Shown one piece after another: positions 54,477-63,077 of a stretch of DNA of 64,000 bases. The translations under genes and the position numbers were made by a program. The stretch is from contig JAEWKT010000032.1 in the NCBI GenBank assembly GCA_023393635.1, positions 241,658 to 305,657 of the forward strand, written 5' to 3'. This DNA comes from Pseudomonadota bacterium. Lineage in GTDB: Bacteria > Pseudomonadota > Gammaproteobacteria > Pseudomonadales > Moraxellaceae. The notes below the pieces were generated by a model. That model saw only the letters and a list, made by a program, of their open reading frames with translations. It did not search any database and was not told the origin of the DNA. How positions within the stretch are numbered: the first letter of the stretch is position 1; every line of letters starts with the position of its first letter.

Positions 54477-55085
54477 ATGCTTATTCGCAAGCTATTTAAG
54501 TTTGAAAACGCGCATATTGTGCGTAATTGTACTTCCGATCGCTGCCGTCGCTCTATTCACGGCCATAGCTATCAGGTTGAGTTAATTTTATCTGCTCATC
54601 GACTGGATCATGGGCAAATGATCTATGATTTCGGTTTGCTTAAAGGTGCCATTAAAGAGCTGATTGATAGTTTTGATCATGCTATCTGTTTTTGGGACAA
54701 AGATGATGCAGGCTATATCGACGCTTGCAAAACTTACAGTGCCCGCTGGATCAGTTTGCCAGTGTCTCCGTCAGCAGAGCAGTTTTCCAGAGTATTCTTT
54801 TTTTTAGTTGATCAGGTATTGCAGCAAACCACCACCCAAAATGGTGAAGGTGATGTGGAAGTGCATTCAGTCATCGTGCATGAAACCGCCACAGGTTATG
54901 CCCAATGTTTCCGTGAAGACATCAATAATGAACAAATGGGCCGTCTAAGTCTTGCGGATATTGAGTTTTCTGAGCAAGTGAAAGACGAATGGTCTAATCC
55001 TGCGATGTATGAGCAATTAAAGCATGGGGTTAAGTTTCACAATCCTAAAGTGACCCAACAAGTGATTGTTGAGTCTGGGAGATAA
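54477..55085 (+). CDS. QueD/6-pyruvoyl-tetrahydropterin synthase-like protein
   Basis: A 202-residue protein of the PTPS/QueD fold: KFENAHIV (first zinc His), the IHGHSYQVEL site (two zinc His) with a Cys five positions before the HGH, MIYDFGLLKGAIK, and HETATGYAQC near the end. It is longer than E. coli QueD (about 120 residues) by a C-terminal extension, and the Cys-to-HGH spacing is four residues, not the three of QueD. No queuosine genes lie beside it, so the reaction is unclear. Of four in-frame ATGs, 54477 puts the conserved start RKLFKFENAH at the N-terminus. Confidence 0.75.
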   Translation: MLIRKLFKFENAHIVRNCTSDRCRRSIHGHSYQVELILSAHRLDHGQMIYDFGLLKGAIKELIDSFDHAICFWDKDDAGYIDACKTYSARWISLPVSPSAEQFSRVFFFLVDQVLQQTTTQNGEGDVEVHSVIVHETATGYAQCFREDINNEQMGRLSLADIEFSEQVKDEWSNPAMYEQLKHGVKFHNPKVTQQVIVESGR

Positions 55086-55443
55086 AAACTCTAGTGTTGT
55101 AATATTGTTGCCAATTAATCATTAAAGAAATTGATTTTAATACCAGTATGCCGTCATGCTGTACTCATCAATAATTCCCTATTGTTCAGTTATTAAACGC
55201 TTATAGACGCTACTAGAAGTTGGTAGCGTTTTATCGTTGCCTATAGCTACAATTAATAGCTATTTTATGTTATAAATTATTTCTTATAGGCTAAGAGTAG
55301 TTAACTAGACGCAATTTTGACATTAATAACAGCAATAATAAATTCTTATTAAAATGCAAAATATTCTGTATAAGGGTTAAGTCATTCGCTATTTCAATGT
55401 CAAATTTAATCATGGCCAGTGTGGCTTAAGGAGCAATAATATC
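55086..55443. other. Gene-free spacer before ung, with a terminator-like hairpin
   Basis: I see no gene in these 358 bp. ACGCTAC (55207-55213) pairs with GTAGCGT (55223-55229) over a 9-nt loop and is followed by TTT, a possible terminator for the gene upstream. The rest is AT-rich and should contain the ung promoter; AAGGAG occurs at 55428-55433 just before the ung ATG. Confidence 0.45.
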
Positions 55444-56154
55444 ATGGCGTCAAATCAGGATGTGGTAAATCTGGAGAAAGTAAAGCTTGATTCAAGCTGG
55501 AAAAACCCACTTAGCCCCATGTTGATGAGTGATACCATGCAGGCTCTGCGTGAGTTTTTAACCCAACAAAAGCAATTACAACAAACTGTATATCCACCCA
55601 GCCCTTTAATTTTTAATGCCTTGAACACCACACCTTTAGATGAAGTGAAAGTGGTTATTTTGGGGCAAGATCCTTATCATGGGCCAAATCAAGCCAATGG
55701 CTTATCATTTTCGGTACAACGTGGCGTCAAAATCCCACCATCCTTAAATAATATTTATCAGGAATTATATACTGACTTGGGTATTGTGCCTGCCAAGCAT
55801 GGAGATTTGTCCGCGTGGGCGCGTCAAGGTGTACTGTTATTAAATAGCGTGTTGACCGTAGGAGCAGGCATGGCCGCTTCGCATCAAAAGCAGGGGTGGG
55901 AAGATTTTACGGATTGTATTATTGATATTATTAACAAAAATACAGAACATACTGTTTTTATTTTATGGGGTGCATACGCGCAGCGTAAAGGGCAACGTAT
56001 TGACACAAGCAAACATTTGGTATTAAAAGCAGCTCATCCGTCACCACTTTCTGCAAATCGTGGTGGATTTTTTGGCTCTAAAGTGTTTTCTAAAACCAAT
56101 CAATACCTCATCCAGCATGGAAAAGCACCGATACAATGGCAATTGGACGAATGA
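55444..56154 (+). CDS. ung: Uracil-DNA glycosylase, family 1
   Basis: A 236-residue UDG with the catalytic water-activating loop GQDPYHGPNQANGLSFS (Asp76), LLNSVLTV and AHPSPLSANRGGFFG (catalytic His). It removes uracil from DNA. One extra Gly appears in the usual RGFFG, read here as RGGFFG. It overlaps the next gene by four bases (ATGA). Confidence 0.96.
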   Translation: MASNQDVVNLEKVKLDSSWKNPLSPMLMSDTMQALREFLTQQKQLQQTVYPPSPLIFNALNTTPLDEVKVVILGQDPYHGPNQANGLSFSVQRGVKIPPSLNNIYQELYTDLGIVPAKHGDLSAWARQGVLLLNSVLTVGAGMAASHQKQGWEDFTDCIIDIINKNTEHTVFILWGAYAQRKGQRIDTSKHLVLKAAHPSPLSANRGGFFGSKVFSKTNQYLIQHGKAPIQWQLDE

Positions 56155-57272
56155 GTGATTTTATAATGACAAACTTAACTGAACATCCCGATTTAGTGGT
56201 AGAGCGTATGAGTAATGGCTGGGCACTGGTGCGCTTAAATCGCCCAAAGTCCCTGCATGCACTTGATGAATCTTTGGCCAAAGCATTGACCGAGGTTTTT
56301 GAACGTCTGGAAAATGATGACCAGACCAAGGCAATCTGGATAGACAGCAGCACGCCAAAAGCATTTTGTGCAGGCGGTGATGTTCGTAAGCTACGTCAGC
56401 TCATTATCAATGATGAAGTAGACACCGCGCATCAGTTTTTTGCTGAAGAATACAAACTGGATTTATTGCTGCATCGTTATGCCAAGCCTGTGGTGGTGTG
56501 GGGAGAAGGCTATGTGATGGGCGGTGGTATGGGGCTATTTATGGCTGCGCCATTTCGCCTGGTGACGCCTCATTCACGCCTTGCAATGCCTGAAATTAAT
56601 ATTGGTTTATATCCTGATGTGGGTGCCACGCGCTTTTTGGCGGAACGTGGTGCCATTGGGTTGTTTTTAGGTTTGACAGGTTCGATCATTACAGCATCTG
56701 GTGCGTATACCGTAAGCTGGGCTACCCATATTAGTGGTGAAAACCGTGAGCAAGTGTTAGAGCGGCTGACGCAAATAGACTGGGAGGCTTATCCAGCAGG
56801 AAATTTCCGCGCGATTGATGACACTTTAGATGCTTTACACCGTCCATTATCGGCAGGGCCATTACAGGACTCACTGGATGTGATTCATAGCGTATGTCGC
56901 GGTGTGGATTTCATGCAGGATTATCAGGCAATTACTAGTCTGGTTGAGGCGCGTAGTGACTGGTTGCGTCAAGCTGGTGAGAACTTACTCAAAGGCTCGC
57001 CGTCAACAGCAGCACTCACCTGGTTATTATGGCAATGGGGTAAAACTGCCCCTGCCTGGAATCGCGTGTTTGAGTTGGAAGAAACCTTGGCAAAATGGAA
57101 AACCTTGCACCCTGACTTTGTTGAGGGCGTGCGTGCGCGTCTGGTTGATAAAGATTTATCTCCAGCATGGCAGGCGCAATCATTTAACAATTTAAAAGAA
57201 GCTTTAGGGACTGTGCCATTGGCAGATGATGAAGAATGGATGAACATTTTGCGTAAATACCAGATTGTTTAA
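56151..57272 (+). CDS. 3-hydroxyisobutyryl-CoA hydrolase-like protein (second copy)
   Basis: A protein of about 373 residues of the same HIBCH type as the gene at 112-1389: FCAGGDVRKL, GEGYVMGGGMGLFMAAPFRL, AMPEINIGLYPDVGATRFL and DFVEGVRARLVDK. It is shorter and diverged, and outside the valine operon. ATG 56151 overlaps the ung stop; ATG 56166 is an alternative. It could hydrolyse another short acyl-CoA (for example a different hydroxyacyl-CoA). Confidence 0.82.
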   Translation: MSDFIMTNLTEHPDLVVERMSNGWALVRLNRPKSLHALDESLAKALTEVFERLENDDQTKAIWIDSSTPKAFCAGGDVRKLRQLIINDEVDTAHQFFAEEYKLDLLLHRYAKPVVVWGEGYVMGGGMGLFMAAPFRLVTPHSRLAMPEINIGLYPDVGATRFLAERGAIGLFLGLTGSIITASGAYTVSWATHISGENREQVLERLTQIDWEAYPAGNFRAIDDTLDALHRPLSAGPLQDSLDVIHSVCRGVDFMQDYQAITSLVEARSDWLRQAGENLLKGSPSTAALTWLLWQWGKTAPAWNRVFELEETLAKWKTLHPDFVEGVRARLVDKDLSPAWQAQSFNNLKEALGTVPLADDEEWMNILRKYQIV

Positions 57273-57280
57273 AACCGATT

Positions 57281-57835
57281 GTGCCAGATACCTATAATCT
57301 TCAAGTTGGCTTAGATGCGCCGCTTCCCTTTGAACCAGATAGTCTGGCTGAGCATGAACACTGGATGCGGCTTGCCCTTGATCAGGCTCAGCAAGCTGCC
57401 CAGAAAGGAGAAGTTCCTGTAGGGGCGGTATTGGTACACAATCATCAATGTATAGGCATGGGGTATAACCAGCCGATTATTAGTCATGATCCAACAGCGC
57501 ATGCTGAGATTTGCGCTATACGACATGCCTGTAAACAATTACAGAATTATCGTCTGCCACAAAATACCACGCTATATGTCACCCTTGAACCCTGTACGCA
57601 ATGTGTTGGTGCGCTTATTCATGCCCGTGTGCAGCATGTTTATTTTGCTGCCAGTGAGCCTAGAGCAGGGTCGTTGGTGAGTGCCAGGCAGTTAATGCAA
57701 AGCGGTTTTTATAATCATTTTTTTAGTTTTGAAGGCGGTTTGTTGGCCGAGCATTCACAAACCATGCTGAAGCAATTTTTTTCCCAGCGTCGCCAGCAAC
57801 ATAAAAACAAGCTGCACCAAATCAAGACTTTTTGA
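57281..57835 (+). CDS. tadA: TadA, tRNA-specific adenosine deaminase
   Basis: A 184-residue deaminase. HAE (His74, catalytic Glu76) and PCTQC (Cys105, Cys108) bind zinc; WMRLALDQAQQAAQKGEVPVGAVLV is typical TadA. It makes inosine-34 in tRNA-Arg(ACG). GTG 57281 is the start because the EHEHWM family segment precedes the first ATG; the N-terminus is about 15 residues longer than in E. coli. It ends at a strong terminator. Confidence 0.94.
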   Translation: MPDTYNLQVGLDAPLPFEPDSLAEHEHWMRLALDQAQQAAQKGEVPVGAVLVHNHQCIGMGYNQPIISHDPTAHAEICAIRHACKQLQNYRLPQNTTLYVTLEPCTQCVGALIHARVQHVYFAASEPRAGSLVSARQLMQSGFYNHFFSFEGGLLAEHSQTMLKQFFSQRRQQHKNKLHQIKTF

Positions 57836-57836
57836 T

Positions 57837-57876
57837 AAAAACCACGACTAGAACATAAGTTTAGTCGTGGTTTTTT
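57837..57876. terminator. Rho-independent terminator after tadA, likely bidirectional
   Basis: Perfect stem ACCACGACTA (57841-57850) / TAGTCGTGGT (57862-57871) with an 11-nt loop, an A-run before it and TTTTT after it. It can serve tadA and the converging lipoprotein gene. Confidence 0.92.
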
Positions 57877-57903
57877 ACTGTTTAAGTTTTAAGATAACGC
57901 AAA

Positions 57904-59175
57904 TTATTTAGCACTTTGAATATCTAGTTCAATTATCCATTGTTGTGCACTGTTGATGTCTGCTTTATCTGCGTACTTGATTTCAGTAACATGAAAACGT
58001 GCATAACTTTGGCCAGTATTACCACGAATTAACGCTGCACCTGTTGGGTTGGCCACTAAAGTATGCGCTGCAACCACGCCAGCTTGTTCATCTGCTTTTG
58101 GATAATATTTAAACCATCCATAATTAAGTGCTGCTGGATATTGCCCCTGATAAGCAGGATTTAGCGGAGAGGCAATAGTATCGCTTGTCCATGATTTAAC
58201 CTGCGAATTTATTGCTTCTTTTAAAGTGGCTAACGTGTCTTCTAAAGCAGTAGGGCTTTGAAATTTACTGTTAATGACTTTGCCGTCGGTATCATAAAAG
58301 CCATTTGGCTGGAGCGTTTGATCAGTATAGCTGCCTACTTTGCCACCTGTACCAATGTTTCCACTATTTAATTTAACGTTATAGCGATTAACCGCAATCT
58401 GCCAGTTTGAACCTGATGGCACATCTACCGAGGTTTTGTTTTTTAGATCAATATATACCCAGCCATTTCGTGCATCAAAGGTGGCAGTTTTAACATCATC
58501 AGGGTAGCGGGTATCAATATAGCGAATAGTCACATAGCCTGAAGTCGTGCCCTGATAATAATTGGTAATTTGTAAGGCATAAACTGGCGCCGCATCAGTA
58601 CCAATCACTGATTTTATGCTGCTATCAGTGCTTACTAAAAATACTTTAAAGTTGGGTGACATTTGGTGTGTGCCAAATAAGTCATACTCAAAAAACGCGG
58701 TGAATTTTGAACTATCACTACTACTAAACGAATTATTATAACTATCCACTAACCAGGCATTCTCTGGAATGCTGCCATCTTGAGTTGCATCTTTTTCTTG
58801 TTGTAATTCTTGCCATGTCGTATCAAAAGGTGATCCCAAAGTACCACCTTTTCCTGTGCCACTTGCACCGCTGTTGGTATAAAAGGCCGCAGTGCGTGCG
58901 CCCGCTGCAAATTTTAGATCCCATTCAGTGCTGGAACAATTGACCTCAGCTTGTGTGTCTATGTCGTAACAAGCATCTGTATTGGCCTGAAATGGTACAA
59001 TCCATTGTTTAGCTTTTATGCTAAAAGCATCGGTTGTAGGTGCAGGAGAAGGGGTGACAGGTGTTGAGCCAGCTGAGTTGCTATCGCTGCTACCGCTACC
59101 ACCACAGGCTGCTAAGGCCAGCGTTAGCATTGAGATTGAAAAGTACTTAACAGAGGTTTGATTAAAATAATTCAC
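57904..59175 (-). CDS. HmuY-like lipoprotein, putative heme-binding
   Basis: A 423-residue lipoprotein with lipobox LAAC (Cys24) followed by a Gly/Ser/Pro linker. Two HmuY-like units seem present: STEWDLKFAAGARTAAF with YTNSGASGTGKGG, and the later YIDLKNKT plus NWQIAVNRYNVKLNSGNIGTGG, ending in GQSYARFHVTEIKY as in HmuY proteins. HmuY in Bacteroidota takes heme and hands it to a TonB-dependent receptor; this gene follows one 94 bp upstream. Start GTG 59175 is supported by TGGAG a few bases upstream. Heme binding is inferred. Confidence 0.7.
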   Translation of the reverse strand: MNYFNQTSVKYFSISMLTLALAACGGSGSSDSNSAGSTPVTPSPAPTTDAFSIKAKQWIVPFQANTDACYDIDTQAEVNCSSTEWDLKFAAGARTAAFYTNSGASGTGKGGTLGSPFDTTWQELQQEKDATQDGSIPENAWLVDSYNNSFSSSDSSKFTAFFEYDLFGTHQMSPNFKVFLVSTDSSIKSVIGTDAAPVYALQITNYYQGTTSGYVTIRYIDTRYPDDVKTATFDARNGWVYIDLKNKTSVDVPSGSNWQIAVNRYNVKLNSGNIGTGGKVGSYTDQTLQPNGFYDTDGKVINSKFQSPTALEDTLATLKEAINSQVKSWTSDTIASPLNPAYQGQYPAALNYGWFKYYPKADEQAGVVAAHTLVANPTGAALIRGNTGQSYARFHVTEIKYADKADINSAQQWIIELDIQSAK

Positions 59176-59232
59176 AACAGTCTCCAGGGTTTAGTTTGTT
59201 AATCTGATGATTTAGAAAATGGTTTAGAAAAA

Positions 59233-59268
59233 TTATTGCTGCCATTGATAGCGCAGTCCAAGATAGCT
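59233..59268 (-). other. In-frame continuation of the TonB-dependent receptor after the amber codon
   Basis: Directly after the TAG the frame reads SYLGLRYQWQQ and then TAA. It supplies the terminal beta-strand with alternating hydrophobics and a C-terminal aromatic that the BAM complex recognises. Conservation of a sensible ending argues that the TAG is recent or tolerated. Confidence 0.8.
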
Positions 59269-61308
59269 CTAGCGGCCAGAAATAGGACCAAAATCATGGA
59301 TTGATGAAAAATCACGCTGCTGATCAAACAAATTATTTATTCCAGCAAAAGTGGATAAGCCATTAAGCCAGTTGTAATTTAAATTAAAGTCTACTGTGGC
59401 CCATGCAGGGGATTTGAACTGATTATCGCTATCGGTATATTCATCGCTCTGATAGCGTCCACGTAGTGATAGACTGAGCTGATCGCTGGCCTGCCAATCG
59501 GCACCTAGGCGTACAATGTGTTCTGGGCGTTGGGTAATAAATAAGCCCGTGGTTTGGTCTTTGGCTTGAGTAAAGGTGTAGGCCGCATTTAGCCGAATGC
59601 TTTCGGTGGCTTGCCAGTTGACAGTACTTTCCAAGCCTTGAGTTTTGGCACGTGCCACGTTGTTATAGGTATAGTGCGTAATACCATTAATAATTTGCGT
59701 ATTGGCATAATCAGTTTGAATTAAATCCTGAATATTATTGCGAAAGGCGTTGGCTTCAATAGTCCACGCATCACCCAGCAGTAAGTTAAAGCCAAGCTGG
59801 TAGCTATCTGAAGATTCAGGCTGCAAATTAGGATTACCAATTACCATATAGCCTAACTGACTATGGTCAAAAATATAAAACCGCTCTTTAAGATTTGGAA
59901 CGCGATAACCCTGACCAAAGCTGGCACGGATATTTAATTGATGGGCTGGGTCACTGAGCAGCTGATATTTCAGGCTGGCCTTGGCTGCGCTGTGATCACC
60001 AAAATCATCATCGTTCTGGTAACGTAGCCCGAATACCGCCTCAAGTTTATCGTTAAAAAATACATCATTTTGCACATAGGCTTCCTGACGCTGGTGGCGA
60101 ATGGTATCAGACACCAATTCTGCTTTGCCCTGATTATATTGAGTCAGGCTTTCGTCATGCCAATCTATTCCTAGTTGCCATAACTGACTGTTCCAGCGTG
60201 GTAAATCAAACTGCGTGCTAATATGATTGTTTTCCTGTTGCGAGGTTCGCTTGTCAGCAGGAAAACCACCGACCAACAGGGCAGATTTGCTATCATAAGT
60301 TTCATGCACTGCCTTGATTTCTGAACGTATTCCTTGCGCTGACAAATAATTTGCGCCTGTACTAAAGCGATTACGCTCAATATCTTCAGTTTTAACTTGC
60401 TGTTGATAGTAGGGCGGTACAAAGTTCAGCACGCGCTGTACATCTTCTTCCTTATAGTGGTTTATTTCTGCCCAAATTGATGCCTGCTGTAAGGGATCCC
60501 ATACAGCATAAGCCGTATATTGTTCCCGCTGCTGCTGATCACCTTGGCGCGGAAAATTTTTAGGATCAATACTAAAACCATCACTATCAAATTGATCAAA
60601 TGATAATCGACCACGAAGCTGTTCTATGCCGCCTTCCACACTAATCTGAGCATGGCGATCATTTGCTTTTGCTGAACGACCTGATGCATTTTGCTTGCCA
60701 TAACTTCCCACATCGACCTGAGCCTGCATGCTTAGGCCATCGGTTGGCTTTTTGGTAATAATGTTAATCACACCGCCCATAGCTGCACTGCCATATTGTG
60801 CTGAAGATGCGCCTTTAATCACCTCAATGCGCTCAATATTGCTTAATAAATACTGCGATAAATCGACTGTTGAGTTGGTACTAGCTGCCAATGGTAGGCC
60901 ATCAATTAAGACCAGCACCTGATCACTACTGAGGCCTTGCAAGGATAGCTCATAGCCTGACTTGCCATGAATTTCTCGTAATTGCAGACCAGAAACATTT
61001 TCCAGCGCATCTTTTAAGGTGCGGGCGTTAGTTTTTTGAAATTCTTTTTCATCAATTACTTCGGTACGAATTGGACTGTCACTGAGCAATTTCTCGCTAC
61101 GTGTGGCAGTAATCACCATGGTGGGTAGTTTCTGGGTTTCAAATACCGATTGGTAAGGCGTAGATGCTTCATCAGCAAATACCTGAGCTGTTATTAAGCC
61201 ACTACTACCTGCCAATGCCAGCATTAATAAGGTTTTTTTATAAGGAATCTGTTGAGCCCAAAAGCCAGCCTTAAAGGCCACTAAAGAATTTGGAAAGAGC
61301 ACAGTCAT
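59269..61308 (-). CDS. TonB-dependent receptor with an amber codon before its last beta-strand
   Basis: A 679-residue outer-membrane receptor: signal sequence (to about residue 45), TonB-box-like PTMVITATR, plug (LKDALENVSGLQLREIHG, VLVLIDGLP, IERIEVIKGASSAQYGS, GGVINIITKKP) and a barrel. Reading stops at TAG (59269-59271) right after DFGPISGR. The same frame continues SYLGLRYQWQQ to a TAA at 59233, which is exactly the expected last strand and terminal aromatic for this family. So the gene is cut 11 codons short, unless TAG is read through or is a sequence error. With the HmuY-like gene it suggests heme uptake; Fur-box-like sites lie upstream. Confidence 0.85.
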   Translation of the reverse strand: MTVLFPNSLVAFKAGFWAQQIPYKKTLLMLALAGSSGLITAQVFADEASTPYQSVFETQKLPTMVITATRSEKLLSDSPIRTEVIDEKEFQKTNARTLKDALENVSGLQLREIHGKSGYELSLQGLSSDQVLVLIDGLPLAASTNSTVDLSQYLLSNIERIEVIKGASSAQYGSAAMGGVINIITKKPTDGLSMQAQVDVGSYGKQNASGRSAKANDRHAQISVEGGIEQLRGRLSFDQFDSDGFSIDPKNFPRQGDQQQREQYTAYAVWDPLQQASIWAEINHYKEEDVQRVLNFVPPYYQQQVKTEDIERNRFSTGANYLSAQGIRSEIKAVHETYDSKSALLVGGFPADKRTSQQENNHISTQFDLPRWNSQLWQLGIDWHDESLTQYNQGKAELVSDTIRHQRQEAYVQNDVFFNDKLEAVFGLRYQNDDDFGDHSAAKASLKYQLLSDPAHQLNIRASFGQGYRVPNLKERFYIFDHSQLGYMVIGNPNLQPESSDSYQLGFNLLLGDAWTIEANAFRNNIQDLIQTDYANTQIINGITHYTYNNVARAKTQGLESTVNWQATESIRLNAAYTFTQAKDQTTGLFITQRPEHIVRLGADWQASDQLSLSLRGRYQSDEYTDSDNQFKSPAWATVDFNLNYNWLNGLSTFAGINNLFDQQRDFSSIHDFGPISGR

Positions 61309-61320
61309 TGCAACCTAATG

Positions 61321-61362
61321 GATAATATTTATCATTTATTAATGGTAATGCTTTTCATTTAG
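61321..61362. promoter_or_regulatory. Two Fur-box-like sites between the receptor and the divergent gene
   Basis: 61321-61339 (GATAATATTTATCATTTAT) matches the 19-bp Fur consensus at 13 positions, and 61344-61362 (GGTAATGCTTTTCATTTAG) at 12. They lie 13-54 bp upstream of the receptor ATG, fitting iron repression, and could also act on the divergent gene starting at 61476. The AATAATTATT palindrome at 61369-61378 is a third, weaker candidate. Confidence 0.55.
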
Positions 61363-61475
61363 ATTTACAATAATTATTATGACAGTTACTTAACGACTGT
61401 TTTTTCTACATTTGTGGGTTTTTAGGTTTTTTATTGCTGACCGAAAGGTTCAGCCTCAATTAAAGTGAGACGAAG

Positions 61476-62465
61476 ATGCGAACACGTTTTCTTACTGCTA
61501 CAGGACTGGCGATGAGTATGGCCATTTTTACTGCGAATGCCTGGGGTAACCCAATTGATTCTCCGTCTAACGTTCAGGCGGAAATTGTTTCAACACCCTT
61601 AACCCAGACGCAAGCCCGAGAAGCGATCTTGGCGATGGCAGGGGACTATAAGGTGGACTTTCGGTTCGAAGAGCTCTATAGCCTTAAAAAAGACTACAAA
61701 ATCCATGCGGATGACAAATCCAGTGGCTATGAAACTATTAAGGTAATTGAAAACACGCCACAAAAAATTGTGCTTCAACATATTTTAGTCACTGAAGATG
61801 GGCAAGTAGTGAAGCACTGGCGGCAGGACTGGGAATTTGAGCAGCCACAATCCTGGGTTTATAATGGTAATTATAGCTGGAAAAAACTTGAGCTGGATAA
61901 AGCACAAGTCACAGGGCAATGGCTACAAACCGTATGGCAGATTGATGACAGTCCACGGTATGCTGGCTATGGTCAGTGGGTAAATAATAAAGGGGTTATT
62001 GCATGGACTTCCAACGAAACCATGCGTCCATTACCACGCCGTGAATATACTACGCGTTCCGATTATGATGTGATTGTGGGGATCAATCGTCAGGCATTAA
62101 CGCCATCTGGCTGGGTACATGAGCAGGACAATATCAAGTACGATCTAAAAACCAATGCCCCTCTAGCCCGTGAACTGGGTTTGAATCAATATACCAAAGT
62201 ACAGGATTATAATTTTAAACCTGCTGATGAATACTGGAAAAACAATCAGGCTTATTGGCAGCAGGTGCGCCAGGTCTGGCAAGATGCTTTTGATCAGGAT
62301 GAAGTTTTGGCACTAAAACAAGCAGCTAAAGATGAAAAAGCACATTATTCATATTTTAATCAGCAAGCTAAAGCATTAGCTGGTAAAAAGATGAAAGATA
62401 AAGAGTTGCACAAGGTGGCATTAAGCACCTTAAATCAGCAATTAACGCAAGGACAAGTAAAGTAA
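61476..62465 (+). CDS. Secreted protein of unknown function (DUF6607-like), divergent from the receptor
   Basis: A 329-residue protein with a signal sequence (MRTRFLTATGLAMSMAIFTA, cleaved near AWG). The mature part is rich in Trp, Tyr and Lys and shows HWRQDWEFEQPQSWVYNG, SWKKLELDK, QTVWQIDDSPRYAGYGQW and PLPRREYTTRSDYDV; I recall this pattern from the DUF6607 family, found next to iron/heme receptors, but cannot verify it here. The shared Fur-like region suggests iron control. It would be periplasmic; no known enzymatic motif is seen. Confidence 0.7.
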   Translation: MRTRFLTATGLAMSMAIFTANAWGNPIDSPSNVQAEIVSTPLTQTQAREAILAMAGDYKVDFRFEELYSLKKDYKIHADDKSSGYETIKVIENTPQKIVLQHILVTEDGQVVKHWRQDWEFEQPQSWVYNGNYSWKKLELDKAQVTGQWLQTVWQIDDSPRYAGYGQWVNNKGVIAWTSNETMRPLPRREYTTRSDYDVIVGINRQALTPSGWVHEQDNIKYDLKTNAPLARELGLNQYTKVQDYNFKPADEYWKNNQAYWQQVRQVWQDAFDQDEVLALKQAAKDEKAHYSYFNQQAKALAGKKMKDKELHKVALSTLNQQLTQGQVK

Positions 62466-62511
62466 GGTCATGTAGGCTGAATTAATTTAGCTAAATTGGC
62501 TTCACTAAATC

Positions 62512-62551
62512 GTGGCGATGTGCAGTGTTGGGTAAGTGGTGCTATCGCCAC
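62512..62551. other. Eight-bp inverted repeat after the secreted-protein gene
   Basis: GTGGCGAT (62512-62519) and ATCGCCAC (62544-62551) form a perfect 8-bp stem with a 24-nt loop; a CACTAAAT direct repeat (62503-62510, 62549-62556) overlaps the arms. No T-run follows, so it is not a standard terminator. Confidence 0.4.
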
Positions 62552-62638
62552 TAAATTTGTATGAATGTCTTTTAATTCCACTAATCTATCCTAAAAAACA
62601 TGCTAGGCTAATGCGGTTTTTTAATTGAGTATCTCAAC

Positions 62639-63067
62639 ATGGCAAAAATTACTGTCCAACAAAAATTTAAACAATCACCTGAGCAAGTATTTGCCGCTTT
62701 TGCAAAACATAAAACTTATAATAGTATTTTCTGGCCGCTACAAGTAGAACGGACTGAAGATGCACTTGATGCTCAAAATCCTGACGGCGTGGGTTCTGTA
62801 CGTAAAATGGGTTTTGGCCCTATTAAGCCGCTACAAGAAGAAATTACCGTACTGGAGCCTAATCAGCTTATAGAGTATCAAATTATTAATAATCCGCTAG
62901 TTAAACACCATATTGGCCGTTTAAAATTTGCCACTACAGAACAAGGCACTTTGCTCACTTACGAAATTGAACTTGAAGGCAAACTACCTTTTATAGCCTT
63001 ACCTATACTGGCAGGACTCAAAGTTGCTTTAAGCCAAGGGCTTGCAAAAGCTGCGCGTCAATTATAA
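62639..63067 (+). CDS. SRPBCC (START-like) family protein
   Basis: A 142-residue protein: TVQQKFKQSPEQVFAAFAKHKTYN, GVGSVRKMGFGPIKPLQEEI and LIEYQIINNPLVKHHIGRLKF match the START-like lipid/ligand-binding fold (polyketide cyclase/dehydrase group). No catalytic residues can be named and ligand is unknown. It is 10 bp before cmk and may share its transcript. Confidence 0.8.
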   Translation: MAKITVQQKFKQSPEQVFAAFAKHKTYNSIFWPLQVERTEDALDAQNPDGVGSVRKMGFGPIKPLQEEITVLEPNQLIEYQIINNPLVKHHIGRLKFATTEQGTLLTYEIELEGKLPFIALPILAGLKVALSQGLAKAARQL

Positions 63068-63077
63068 GAGTTAATCT

